Shown here piece by piece: positions 33,372 to 43,952 of a DNA stretch of 64,000 bases. The notes beneath the pieces were generated by a model that was not told the DNA's origin, did no database searches, and saw nothing but the letters and a program-made list of their open reading frames with translations. Numbering within the stretch: position 1 is the stretch's first letter; every line of letters begins with the position of its first letter. Origin of the DNA: Thelonectria olida (Eukaryota; Ascomycota; Sordariomycetes; Hypocreales; Nectriaceae); contig JAGPYM010000009.1 in the NCBI GenBank assembly GCA_020736575.1, positions 186,001 through 250,000 on the forward strand, given 5' to 3'. The position numbers and the translations under genes are program-made.

Positions 33372-36306
33372 ATGGATCCCCAGTGGCAGTCGTACCCAGA
33401 CGCCGCCTCGCCCGGCGCTTCGAGGCGACATAACGGTACCGGCCAGATGCCCCGAGACTATGCTCCTCAACAGCCCCCGCCGCCTGCCGGATACAAATAC
33501 GATCAGTTCCATGGCGGAGTCCCTGTCCACCCTGGTTCTGCCGCTCCCTCTACTACCAGCAACAACAATCCCGCTGCTTCTCACATTGCCCCGTCCCAAT
33601 TTCGCGACGGCAACGGTGACGTCGCCATGCACGACACTCACGATGCCCATACTGGTATCAAATATCCTATGAGGCCTCATCACCAGTCCCACCTATCTGG
33701 TGGCCGTCCGGTCAACCTCCATTCCCCCCAGGAACCATCATCCGCCGCCCAGCGATATTCGCCCATGGAAACCCTGTCTCCCAGCTCACCTTACGCTGCC
33801 AAGCCAGGTCCTGTTGGACAGCTTGCCAGCCCGGCTCAGAGACAATCACCCACTCGCCAGCCCGATTATTCCCAATCTCCCTACTTTACGGGCCGCCAGC
33901 AGCAACAGGCGCAGCAGCTCCCTCCCATGTCACCCTACGCCTCTTCTCCCGGCCAGGATGCCTATGGCTCATCAGTTGTCGCCAACCTTGACGGTGCCTA
34001 CAATGACCCCAAGTCACCTCCTCGTCGCCCTGTGCCGTCTTTGACCGTCGCTCGTGGTCCTGTCCCCGAATTCAGAAAGTTGAGAGCTGTGTCGGACCTT
34101 CGACCCAAGGTCAATGCTCAGCCTCCCTTCCGGCGCGCCAACCCCGAAGGTGGCTTCATCAGCGTACGTCTTCTTCTTAACACCAGCAGTTATTTGCGCA
34201 GTTGTGTTGATCTTATCCACTCGTGTAGCCCCTCCAAGCTCTGACCGTCCACCTCCCCGCCACCTATCGCATCTGCAATCCTGGCTTCAAATACGAGTCC
34301 TCTCGAAACCCGCGCAGAGTCTTGACCAAGCCCAGCAAGGGTGTCAAGAACGATGGCTATGACAACGAGGACAGTGACTACATTCTCTACGTCAACGATA
34401 TTCTCGGCTCTGAGGAAGCCGGTCACAAGTATGCCTCACATCCGATCTTTGCAGCATGTTCTTGGCGACTGACCAGGATTTAGGAATCGATACCTCATTT
34501 TGGATGTTTTGGGCCAGGGTACTTTTGGTCAGGTCGTCAAATGTCAAAATCTCAAGACGCAGGAAGTGGTAGCCGTCAAGGTCATCAAGAACCGAACCGC
34601 TTATTTTAACCAGAGTATGATGGAGGTTTCTGTTCTGGATTTGGTACGTTGACCGTTCGTACGTTGGTTTGATGTTGCACTTGTACTGACTCGAGAACAG
34701 CTCAACACGAAGCTCGACAAGAACGACGACCACCATCTTTTGCGTCTCAAGGATACTTTTATCCATCGCCAACATCTCTGCCTCGTTTTTGAGCTCCTGA
34801 GCGTGAACTTGTACGAGCTTATCAAGCAGAACCAGTTCCGAGGACTCAGCACGACTCTTGTCCGCGTCTTTGCTCAGCAGCTCCTCAATGGCCTCGCACT
34901 TCTCAACAAGGCCCGACTGATCCACTGCGATTTGAAACCCGAGAATATTCTGCTCAAGAACCTCGAGAGCCCCATCATCAAGATTATCGATTTTGGTTCG
35001 GCATGTGATGAGCGACAAACCGTCTATACCTACATCCAGTCTCGATTCTACCGTTCCCCCGAGGTCTTGCTTGGTCTTCCCTACTCCTCTGCCATTGATA
35101 TGTGGTCCTTGGGATGTATCGTGGTAGAGCTTTTCCTGGGTCTGCCACTGTTCCCTGGTTCTTCCGAGTACAACCAGGTATCGCGAATTGTCGAGATGCT
35201 CGGCAACCCACCCAATTGGATGATTGAGATGGGCAAGCAAGCGGGCGAGTTTTTTGAGAAACGACAAGACGAGTTCGGACGACGAACGTACCAGCTCAAG
35301 AGTATGGAACAGTACGCGCGGGAGCACTCGACCAAGGAGCAACCTAGCAAGAAATACTTCCAGGCGAACACTCTGCCCGAGATTATCAAGTCTTACCCGA
35401 TGCCGCGCAAAAACATGAAGCAGAGCGAGATTGACCGAGGTAAGTTGGACATGATGTCATCGCGAACAGCCCGGGGTATGCTAACAAACTATTCTAGAAA
35501 TGAACAATCGGATAGCATTTATCGACTTCGTTCGTGGCCTCCTGACTATTAACCCCCTGGAGAGGTGGTCTCCTCAACAAGCCAAATTGCACCCATTTAT
35601 TACACAGCAGAAGTTCACGGGGCCATTCGTTCCTCCCATGAACCTCAAGTCGAGCTCCCTCAACCGGTCTCCCGCGCCGGGAACCCAACAGCAGCAACAA
35701 GCTGAGGCTCTCAGCAAGCAACGGGCTCAGGCAGCGCAGGCTCAAGCGAACTCGGCCGCTCAAGGCGCATATGCTTCAATGGGCGGAGGCCAGTACCCTC
35801 AGTCTGGGCATGTGCAACCGCAGATGTACGGCAACAACAACATGTACTCTCCTGGCGGAAGCCACGGTAATGCTCCGTCTGGCTATGGGCAACAAGCTGG
35901 ACAGTATGGACCAATGGTCATGTCACAGGCACCGCAGCAAATGCCCCAAAACCAGTACGCTCAAATGCCGAACCCTAACATGTATCAACAGGGGGCAATG
36001 CGGCCACCCCGACAGCGAGCATCCACGATGGAGCAGCAGCAAAGTGGTATCCCGGCAGCGATTCAGCGTGTGGCCAGCCACCTTGACCCAAGCCAGCCCA
36101 TCCGCCTACAACCAAGTCCCGCGTACTATCCACCATCGGCAGACATGGGGGCAGCCGGCGCCGATGGTGGCGCTGCTCGAGGAAGGCGAGGAAGCCGCGT
36201 CCAACAGGGGGGCCAACGCAGCAACAGAGACTTTATCCGCAACTTGGAGGAGCGAACTCTCGAAGAAGGCTTTATGGGAAACAATAACCAGAACACCTGG
36301 CATTGA
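33372..36306 (+). CDS. YAK1: DYRK-family protein kinase Yak1
   Basis: Dual-specificity Tyr-regulated Ser/Thr kinase that restrains growth and promotes stress responses downstream of PKA/TOR in fungi. Exons are 33372-34163, 34229-34428, 34484-34643, 34701-35439 and 35498-36306; the product is 899 aa. There is a long disordered Pro/Gln/Ser-rich N-terminus, then a conserved pre-kinase segment (PLQALTVHLPATYRICN). The kinase domain lies at about residues 332-665: glycine loop GQGTFGQVVKC, VAVKVIKN lysine, catalytic HCDLKPENILL, and DFGSACDERQ. The DYRK activation loop has the autophosphorylated tyrosine in VYTYIQSRFYRSPEV. The DH-box-like SDYILYVNDIL precedes the kinase, supporting Yak1/DYRK over other CMGC kinases. 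The C-terminal tail is Gln/Gly/Pro-rich. Confidence 0.95.
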
Positions 36307-37474
36307 GTTGTCCAAGTACTGGACTAAATGTCCACGCCAATTCGCGTCGATGTTCAGTCGTCAGCCAAGGACTCGTCACAGATGCGCGAGCCTGGTGGGA
36401 CAAGGACGAGCTTCGGCTCGGATTGACATATGAAGCAGAACGAAAGCGTCCTGCAGGGTTTAGGAACAGGGTCTCCCCTTGCTTCAATTCAGGACTCGGA
36501 GAAGATCAGATCCGGAGCATGCCAAGTTCGTTGGCAAGTGCACGGCCGATAGAGTAGGACGGGGGCAAGGGGATAGAGGGGATAGGATGCTTCGGTGACC
36601 CGATGAGGTGGAAAGGGTCTTCTGAAAACGAAGATGCACCGAAAGGGAATTTGAGCCGTGGCGTTTGGGTTTCCCAAGCATCCATGATCGTGATGGATTG
36701 GTTGGTTGGGTGGGAGGGTTGGGGATGTTGCATACAGAAAAGGGTGTACTTGTCTCGGGATGGTTCTTTTATATGCTTTGTTGTGAGGGAAGTGTGTGTC
36801 CGCGTTGCATCGGACCAGGCAGGACATGCGCCGCCCCTGATGGTCTTTTATTCTCTCTCTCTCTTGTATGACGCTGGCCTGCCGTGGAACCTGGCCCATG
36901 GGACTTGGCGGGGGACAATGGATGAGCAAGGTCCTCGCGGCCGAACTACGGGCGAGGCCATACCCAGCGAAGATGTAGCTTGGCTGTAGATATGTTACTT
37001 TTGTCTTGACTTGGTGTATGAGGACGAATGCGCTTGTATAGCAAGGGATCTTGGGTCGCTGCTACAGTGTTTCTTCCCTTCATGTAATTCTACTAGCTTG
37101 CTAGGTTTCCTCCCCAGGGAAGGGTGTTGTTAATTATGTAGTTGAGGGAATGGCACCGATAACTTATCACTTTGTTTGATTCTATTTAGGCTCCCGTCGT
37201 GCACTGATATGCAGCCATTTTCGAGCTTGGAAAGATCTTTAGGACATCCCCAAATCATCCCCTTCTTTGGTATTTCTTCCCAGTTAAAGAATGAAGTAAA
37301 GAATCAGAAATGTGTGAATCGGATACATGGTACTCCTGCAACGCCGACCAAAACCCCTAGTGCCATCCCTACCCGCACTGTCTGTTCTGGCTTTTGTCCC
37401 TTTGCCTCTAATGCTATAATGCCCACCATACAAGAACGGAATAAACTACGACTTAGGCTTAGCCGGGTGTGTTC
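36307..37474. other. convergent 3' region, YAK1 / RRM protein
   Basis: 1.17 kb between converging stop codons, mostly 3' untranslated sequence. A (CT)n stretch at about 36852-36866. No gene recognised. Confidence 0.5.
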
Positions 37475-38650
37475 TCACCGGCCGCCACGACCCCGTTGGC
37501 CTCCGCGACCTCTCCGGTTGCCGCCATTGCCGCCGTTGACGAGCCTGTCGCTGTACAAGCGATCAGACCGCGATGAGGAGCCGTTGGTGTTGACTGTGTC
37601 CATGAGATCATTCGAAAAGCCCATGGAGCCGTCGACGATGTTGTCGTTGTTGTTTGCGGTGTTCTTGTTATTGGAGCGGGAGTTGCGGGGACCGTTAGGA
37701 GCGTTGGGAGGAGGGGTGTCCTTGTCGGACTGGTAGCCACCGATCTTGGGGTAGACCTTGATGATTCTGCCGTCGGCCTGAAAAGTGTCAATATGGAAGG
37801 CTTAGGATGATAAGACATAGGGAGAAACAAACCGTCTTGTCGTTGAACATTTCAATGACCCGTTCGCCACCTTCTCGCGACGCAAACGCCATCTCGACAA
37901 TCATGATGGGCTTGCTCTTGACAATCTTGCAGCTGACCATCTCGCCTCCTATGGGAGTCATGGCGCTCTCAATGTCAGCAGCCGTCGTTCCGGGGGCAAA
38001 GTTCTGCGCCATGACGCAGAAAGGACCCGCGAGGCCGCGAATAGTAAGACCCATTGGGTTGGGGGCGGGCTTGACAATGTTGACCTGCTGGGGCGCATCC
38101 GACGAAGTATCCATGCGATCGACGGCGGCGGACAAGCGGGACGCACGCTTGGCCTTCCTACTGCCGGGAGCGGTGATGCGAGAGCTCAGGGAACCACCGC
38201 CGCGGGCATTGCTACCACCGTTGACGGTGCCGTGAAGATCGTGAGTCCACTCGCCATGGACGGTCCCGGCGGCGGGGTGCTGGTTCGGTTTCAGATTGGC
38301 GGTGGAGTTGCGCTATCGTGGGACAAAAAAGAACGAGTTTTAACAACCGGACGGACGGCGGGCGGGAGTTGGGAATCGGGGGGCTGAGGAAAGTGAGGCT
38401 GTACCTTCTTTACGCCGACACGGCTGGCGAGCGATGGGCCTGGGGCGGCCTTGAACTTGGAGGGGGCGCTTTGGCGACGGTTCTTGGAGAAGATTCTGCC
38501 GGCAAGGGCTTCGTTCTTCTTCCGCTCGCGACCTAGAGAAAGGGGAGGGATGAAGGGTCAGTTGCATGTCGAATCGTCGAGGATTGCCCAAGGAGGCCGC
38601 TTACCCTCATTGATGATCTTTTCGAAGTCGGTGGCGACCTTGCTGGCCAT
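37475..38650 (-). CDS. RRM-type RNA-binding protein with RGG-like tail
   Basis: Exons are 38605-38650, 38405-38532, 37833-38312 and 37475-37777; the product is 318 aa. The N-terminus starts MASKVATDFEKIINEG and is basic (RKKNEALAGRIFSKNRRQS). The central part is RRM-like: LTIRGLAGPFCVMAQNF acts as a first strand, TTAADIESAMTPIGG as helix 1, and PIMIVEMAFASREGGERVI as strand 3 plus helix 2, followed by ADGRIIKVYP. RNP aromatic residues are weak, so it may bind protein or RNA unusually. An Asn/Ser-rich stretch leads to a short Arg/Gly tail (NRRGRGGQRGRGGR). This layout recalls mRNA-export adaptors of the Yra1/Mlo3 type but I cannot name an ortholog. Four exons with consistent phases make the gene model good. 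Confidence 0.8.
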
Positions 38651-39093
38651 GATGAAGGTAATTGGCGAGAGGTTCGTCAAGAGAGAGAACTATGACAAAG
38701 AGATGCAAGGGAAAGACCCAGGAGGATAAGAATATCTTATGGGTGTTGGTGTTTGCTGCTTGGGAGCAAAGAAGAAATGGAGATGCGACCGCGACGGCGT
38801 GTTTAATTGGGAGAAGACGTGGGAAGGGTCTGTCGCACGGGTAGGGGTGCCGATAATAGAACCCAAAGCGCGCACTAACTCACTTCGTACGCCCGCGCGC
38901 GCTTGACGAGGGCCCTCTCATTCTAAGCGCCGGCCGCCATTGTACCCTCTCATCCAGCCAGGTACCTCGTGGAGTAGAGCCGTGCTTGCTGATAAGATAA
39001 CGGCAAGAACCCTCGAATTTTTAGATCGTGCATAGTTCCGTCTGCACTAGAAGCGCTCTCAGTTTCCTCCAGCCTCCAGATCCAACCCTCGTC
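38651..39093. other. divergent promoter region, RRM protein / PPR protein
   Basis: 443 nt shared upstream region. GC-rich with GCGCGC strings near 38865-38905 and an AGGTACCT palindrome near 38959. An in-frame ATG at 39028 could extend the PPR protein. No additional gene. Confidence 0.5.
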
Positions 39094-41295
39094 ATGGCGG
39101 AGAGCATCTTGTCTTGCGGCACATGTCTGCGCAGGGCGATTCAGCATCTGCCGCAGCATAGAGTTGCGATTGAGAGGGCTGCGCTGCTCCAGACCCTCAC
39201 CCTCCAACCGACACCGTCACATCCTCGATTTCGCTCGACTCTATCCTCAACTCCCTCCTCCGAAACAGCGAAGGCTGCGATTGCCGGTGAACAACAACCT
39301 CCAAATGGAAACAAATCCACCCATCTCTCCGTCGCAGAAGCGAAGGCTGCGATTGCGGCTGACCCTGATGCTGTCAGCCCCAAGAGGCAGAGACAACAGC
39401 GGGAGCGGAACGTCATGAAGCACTTGTCGTGGCTTGACGACCCATGGCATATCGCTCAACATGTGTCCGATCTCCTGGAAAAGAATCGGTACGACGAGGC
39501 TCTGCTGATGACACAGAAGGCGAGTGCCAAATACCAGGTCGAAGTCTCGTGGAATCATCTCATTGAGTACTTGTTGCGCGAGCAACAATTGCGGAACGCC
39601 ATCAAGTTGTACAATGATGTAAGAAATAGCCCATGCATGCAAATAGCGATGACGTTCTAACACACAATATAGATGAAGAAGCGAGGTCAATTGCCAAATT
39701 TGCAGACCTTCACCATTATGTTCAGCGGATTCGCCAAGTCGCAACACCCGAAACTCGCTGTGGCCGAGGCCCTCAAGCACTACCAGATTCTCCTCAATGA
39801 CACGCGTCTCCAGCCGAATGCGACCCATCTCAACGCGGTGATCAATGTTTGTGCAAGAGCTGGGGACTTGGACTCCATGTTCAGCGTTGTCGAGACCATG
39901 AACGAATCGACTCGAGCCGCAGACCCTGTTACCTACACCATCATCCTTAATGCTCTTCGACACCATGCCCAAGGAGAAAGCAGGGACCTGCCATCTGAAC
40001 AGCGGGACAACAATATCGCCAAGGCTATTAGCCGTGCGAAACTTCTCTGGAGGGAAGCTGTAGACAAATGGCGCCGGTCACGGCTGCTCATGGACGAATC
40101 CATGGTGTGCGCTTTTGGTCGCCTCCTCATCATGGCACCTGATCGCGTCCAGAAGCGGGAGGTGTTCGACCTTCTGGAGCAAACGATGAACATTCCCAAC
40201 CTCACGAAACCTGAAGTGGCTGCTAGGGTAGACTCCGGGAAGGGACTTTCCGAACGAGGAAAATACGTCGTCCCTGGCACCAACACGCTTGCACTAGTGC
40301 TCACGTCTCTGGCCTCTTCTAGGATGACGACTGTGGGGATCAAGTATTGGAACCTCATGGTCCGAGACTACGGCATCGTTCCAGACAGGGACTGCTGGAT
40401 GCGCTTGTTCGGCATGCTCAAGACCGCAAAAGCCAGCGCCCACGCGGCCGAGATTCTCGACGTCGTCCCCGACGATCTCATCGACCCCCTGCACTACCGC
40501 ATAGCTCTGGAGACTTGTGTGCGCGACAACATCAACCAGAACGCCGTCAAGAACTCCAACAAGGCCCTGGCCTCCATGATGAAGAGGCTAAAGCTCCCCG
40601 ACCCTCACTCCTTGCGTCTGTACCTCCGTGTCGCCCTCGTCAGCCACTACCAGCTCCGCTCCCGCTCCGAGGACGGCGACCACGACCGCGCAAAGCGCGA
40701 CTACGGCATGCAAATCGCCGAAGCCCTCGACACCCTCTGGAAACCCTACCAAACGCTCCACAACTACTACTTCACCGTGTCCAAGAACAAAGACGAGAAA
40801 AGCCAGCCCATTCTTTACAACAACCAGCGCGAAGTCATCGCCCTTGCCCGCATCATGTACTCGTCGTACAACAAGATCCTCCAGCAGGGCATGCTCCCCG
40901 AGGACGACCTCAAGGCGATCCGCCGCATCGGCGCCCGCATCAATCGCGAAATCCAGGCCTTCTTCGCCAACCGGGAGGAGGTCGAGCCCAACCTGCGCAA
41001 GTCCAAGGGCCGCAGCTCCGCCGAAGAGGACATGACTGCCTACGGCGGTAGCCTAGGTGGCCCTCTGGGCGGCGACTTCGAGTGGGACACCACCGCGGCT
41101 GGACGACCGAGCAAGCCCGCCCGAGACGAACGAATGAGGCGACGTGGCGGGGGGACGCCGAGGTCGAGATGGGAGGGGCGTCGTGATGAAGAGACGATAC
41201 GATCGAGGTGGGAGCAACATCAAGACCATCGTCAGCCACCCGAGTTTCGTGGAATTCGTGACCCCCAACAGCGACGTGGGGCCTTGCCGTGGTGA
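39094..41295 (+). CDS. mitochondrial pentatricopeptide-repeat (PPR) protein
   Basis: Exons are 39094-39618 and 39673-41295 (intron gtaaga...atag); the product is 715 aa. The N-terminus (CLRRAIQHLPQHRVAIERAA) is basic and amphipathic with few acids, as in a mitochondrial presequence. A helical-repeat array follows. Clear PPR units include VSWNHLIEYLLREQQLRNAI, MKKRGQLPNLQTFTIMFSGF, PNATHLNAVINVCARAGDL and DPVTYTIILNALRHHAQ. Later helical pairs are more diverged (CWMRLFGMLKTAKASAHAAE). The C-terminus is a disordered Arg/Gly/Glu-rich extension. PPR proteins bind organellar RNA and act in its processing or translation; the RNA target here is unknown. The start at 39094 is chosen because it opens the presequence; an in-frame ATG at 39028 adds 22 residues. 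Confidence 0.85.
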
Positions 41296-42030
41296 GTCTG
41301 AGTTATATCTTGTAGGATAAGTTAGAGTGTACCGATATTATGAAAATGCGGAGAGAATACTGCCTTGGGAAAGGTAGCAGTGTATTTCATGTGGACAGAG
41401 GATAAAACTGCATATCTAGGAGGAAGAAGCGGAGTTCAGGGGGTCACCGGGAGTTTCGATAAGGTCTCTCACGACACTGTAATTACGACACATCAACCAT
41501 CTCCGCGAAATCTGAAATCAATCATTGTCCTTGCCTTCTATACACAAGGTGCTTCAACCCAAGGTCTTTTCTGAGTAAAATACACCATAGACACCATGAT
41601 AAGAGCAAACCAAACAAGCTCAACGACGTACCTTTAACGATACAGCTGCCCTGTATGTGCATTCTTCAGCCAACAATTCTTCGAGCCGTCGCATGGACTC
41701 CCATGTATCTATCAAAGCCGTACGAACTTGCCATCATAGCCGTCGAGAACCATCTTGTTAGTCTAATACTAAGTACTTTCCTCCTTCATGCCCATGGTGT
41801 AATTCTTCGTCTCCAACCCATGCCCTAGTATGACCCAAAGAGAAGTTCAGCTTTTCTTGAATATCCATTGAAGGGATAGGCCCTTCTGGCGGGATACGAT
41901 AAGGCGAGGGCGGAGAAGGAGGGGCGTGATGATCTTCATCATCTAGTGAGGTGCAGCTCTTAGAGCCCCTTACAGATTCCAAGCTTGAACTGATATTTTG
42001 TATCCCGATGAGTCCGTCTTCGGTTTGTTT
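41296..42030. other. convergent gap containing a possible C-terminal extension frame
   Basis: Between the PPR gene and the unrecognised minus-strand gene. The minus-strand segment 41758-42030 is open in the same frame as the gene upstream of it, right after that gene's TAG. It encodes about 90 polar, protein-like residues (CTSLDDEDHH, PPSPPSPYRIPPEGP, DIQEKLNFSLG). The rest, 41296-41757, looks like 3' untranslated sequence. Confidence 0.5.
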
Positions 42031-43115
42031 CTAGCCACCATGAAGTTGTACTGGAGCCAGCGAGCTTCCCGTGAGCATTGCGCGTGTGGAGTTCCCATCG
42101 TGCTCCGGATCTAGCAGCGCCGCAGCTGCCGGGACCTTGGATGTCAGTGGGGGAGTTCTGAGGCCGATTGAGTCTCCCAAGATCCTGTCGAGTTGATGCA
42201 AGGGTATGCCTCTCTCGTCTGGGCTGCGACAAAAAGTTGGTGCGCCACAAGACTGACATGCAGAGGCGGTATTGGAGCTACCCTTCTCAGTGATGGGACT
42301 CACAGACAATTGAGAAGTAGGACCAAAGAGTGAAATTGAGTTCTCAACGTTGACAAGAGATTTCGGATCATGCGTTGGGAGGGACTTGTGCCGCGAGGAC
42401 AGACGACTGGCGCCGGGGTCTTCGTATAACGAGGAATGAGTCGAATCGTACTTTTTCTTTATGTCGGCTGCAGCATTATCAAGGGAGTTTCGGAACGTCG
42501 ATGACCTATTCAGATTTCCTTGATGAAAATCCGACAGGACGTCAAGCTTTGGCGGATCGTACTCTGGGGTTGGTTTGAATGTATCTGGCTCCTGAAACAT
42601 TTGAAGAGTGTCGATAACAATTTGGCTTGGTTCGCTATTCAAGGGACACATGTCCAGGGTTTTGCGCTGGTTGAGATTCGCATCGATCTTCTTGTCTATA
42701 CTGCCGCTGCTTTCATGGCTCCATTTCGTCCTGTGGAAGATATCCCCCAGGCTTTTTCGACGCGGTACTGGTGGTCCACCTGGTAGCCCACGTTAGCAGT
42801 TGAATCAAGGCAACATGGCGATTTGGGCGATGACTTACCTAGGTTTTGCGTATGAGTGCTTGTAACTTTGCTCTCTGCATCGAAGGCCTTTGGCAGGCTG
42901 TTCCAGTCCGCCGACTGCGAGTTCGACTTGCCTCTTCTGATAGACGGGAAGAGCAGCCAGTTTGGGCGGCGAGGGACATGTGGGCCTGAGAGAGGCTTCT
43001 GTTCCGAAAGAGTCTGAGCATAAGGGGAACAGTTGTCAGGAGTGCAACGGGGCCGAGGCTGTTTACGAAGCCGCAGCCACCGCGTCAGCTTGGATCGTTT
43101 GTGGGTGGATAGCAT
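42031..43115 (-). CDS. unrecognised serine-rich basic protein, possible premature stop
   Basis: Family not recognised. Exons are 42839-43115 and 42031-42779. The intron has gtaagt, a ctaac branch and a ccag acceptor, and its phase joins CTAG to GTGGA, giving NLGGPPVPRRKSLG. The product is 341 aa to the first stop. It is basic and low in hydrophobics. The N-terminus is RSKLTRWLRLRKQPRPRC, the centre has KSLGDIFHRTKWSHESSG, and a serine/proline-rich half follows with a CQSCGAPTFC motif that could bind metal. The frame then meets TAG at 42031-42033 and continues open for 90 more codons to TAA at 41758-41760, with similar composition. Possible explanations are a nonsense mutation, an unrecognised intron (for example 93 nt with donor gtacaa and a weak taag acceptor), readthrough or chance. 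The start at 43115 is preferred; an in-frame ATG at 43196 also exists. Confidence 0.6.
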
Positions 43116-43952
43116 GCTGCCAGTCAGGGGAATCAAGTGTTGATGGTGGTGAGCACGAACATGAGCTGGGTGAAGTGAAAGCCAAGAGAAGGCCAAGACA
43201 GGTTGTTGGAGTTCCCACGAAGAACCTCATTCTTTTATAAGCTGGACACATGAGAACTACGTTGACACCGGTAAGAGCACCTTAGGTTACTATGAAGTGC
43301 CTTAGGTAGGTGCGCCTTTCAAGCAGTGTTTCCCCCATGTCCACACTTCCTCCGAGGTGGATGAAAACTCTACATCCAAGAGAAGTCGCGGATGGAGATA
43401 TAGTGGAAGTTACTGTTAGGATGTCGGAGACTAGTTCTGGAGAAAGCTTAAGGGCCAGAAGTGAGGTCATATCCAGACTTGGAAATTCCGACCTCGTGAG
43501 TGGACCATTTCAAGTTCGCGTAAAGTGCGCGCTAGGCAGCACAGTGAGAAAAGGGACCCACAGCAGCTTCTCACTGTGCTCACTGTACTCACTGTGTGCC
43601 GTCTCTCCCCTTTCAAAGTACCATCCATTACCCCACCTGAGCACCGCCACATCCTCTGTCCCGCCCAACTCGCCCTGGCAACAGAACCGCTGGTGGGGCT
43701 GATAAAGCTGAACACCACTTTACGAAAGCCCCACACAAGACGCGAAAACGCGATGTGAGAACGCGCCTTAACGCGTCCCGCCTTGGCCACTTTTATGAAC
43801 CCTCACCCTTGAGACTACCACTACACTTACCATCCACCAGCCAACAAGAACCAACTCGACGCCAGCAAAAGTGTGAATAGGCTCCGCAACACCCGAATCT
43901 ATCTACACTCGCATTCTTGATATGGTCCCATCCTAAGGAAATCAACTCCAAC
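43116..43952. other. divergent promoter region, unrecognised gene / POL1
   Basis: 837 nt between divergent genes. The POL1-proximal part carries a tight cluster of MCB-type elements at 43740-43776, listed separately. A CAGTGAG/CACTGTG-rich stretch with short direct repeats lies at about 43540-43600. No gene supported. Confidence 0.6.
43740..43776 (+). promoter_or_regulatory. MCB/SCB-like element cluster upstream of POL1
   Basis: Four ACGCG cores in 37 nt: ACGCGAAAA from 43740, ACGCGA at 43748, ACGCGC at 43761 and a perfect ACGCGT at 43771-43776, about 180-210 nt before the POL1 start. ACGCGT is the MBF site and CGCGAAA is the shared MCB/SCB form, both used for G1/S genes in fungi. Confidence 0.65.

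Noticed and set aside
32815..33433. Two overlapping open frames just before YAK1
   Set aside because: Both begin at TTG rather than ATG and are compositionally leader-like; not called as genes or as uORFs.
34392..35342. 316-codon minus-strand open frame
   Set aside because: Antisense of the YAK1 kinase domain and spans its intron; no family signature.
40347..41051. 234-codon plus-strand frame rich in Arg/Pro
   Set aside because: Out-of-frame shadow of the PPR gene; Arg/Pro richness is typical of a shifted GC-rich reading frame.
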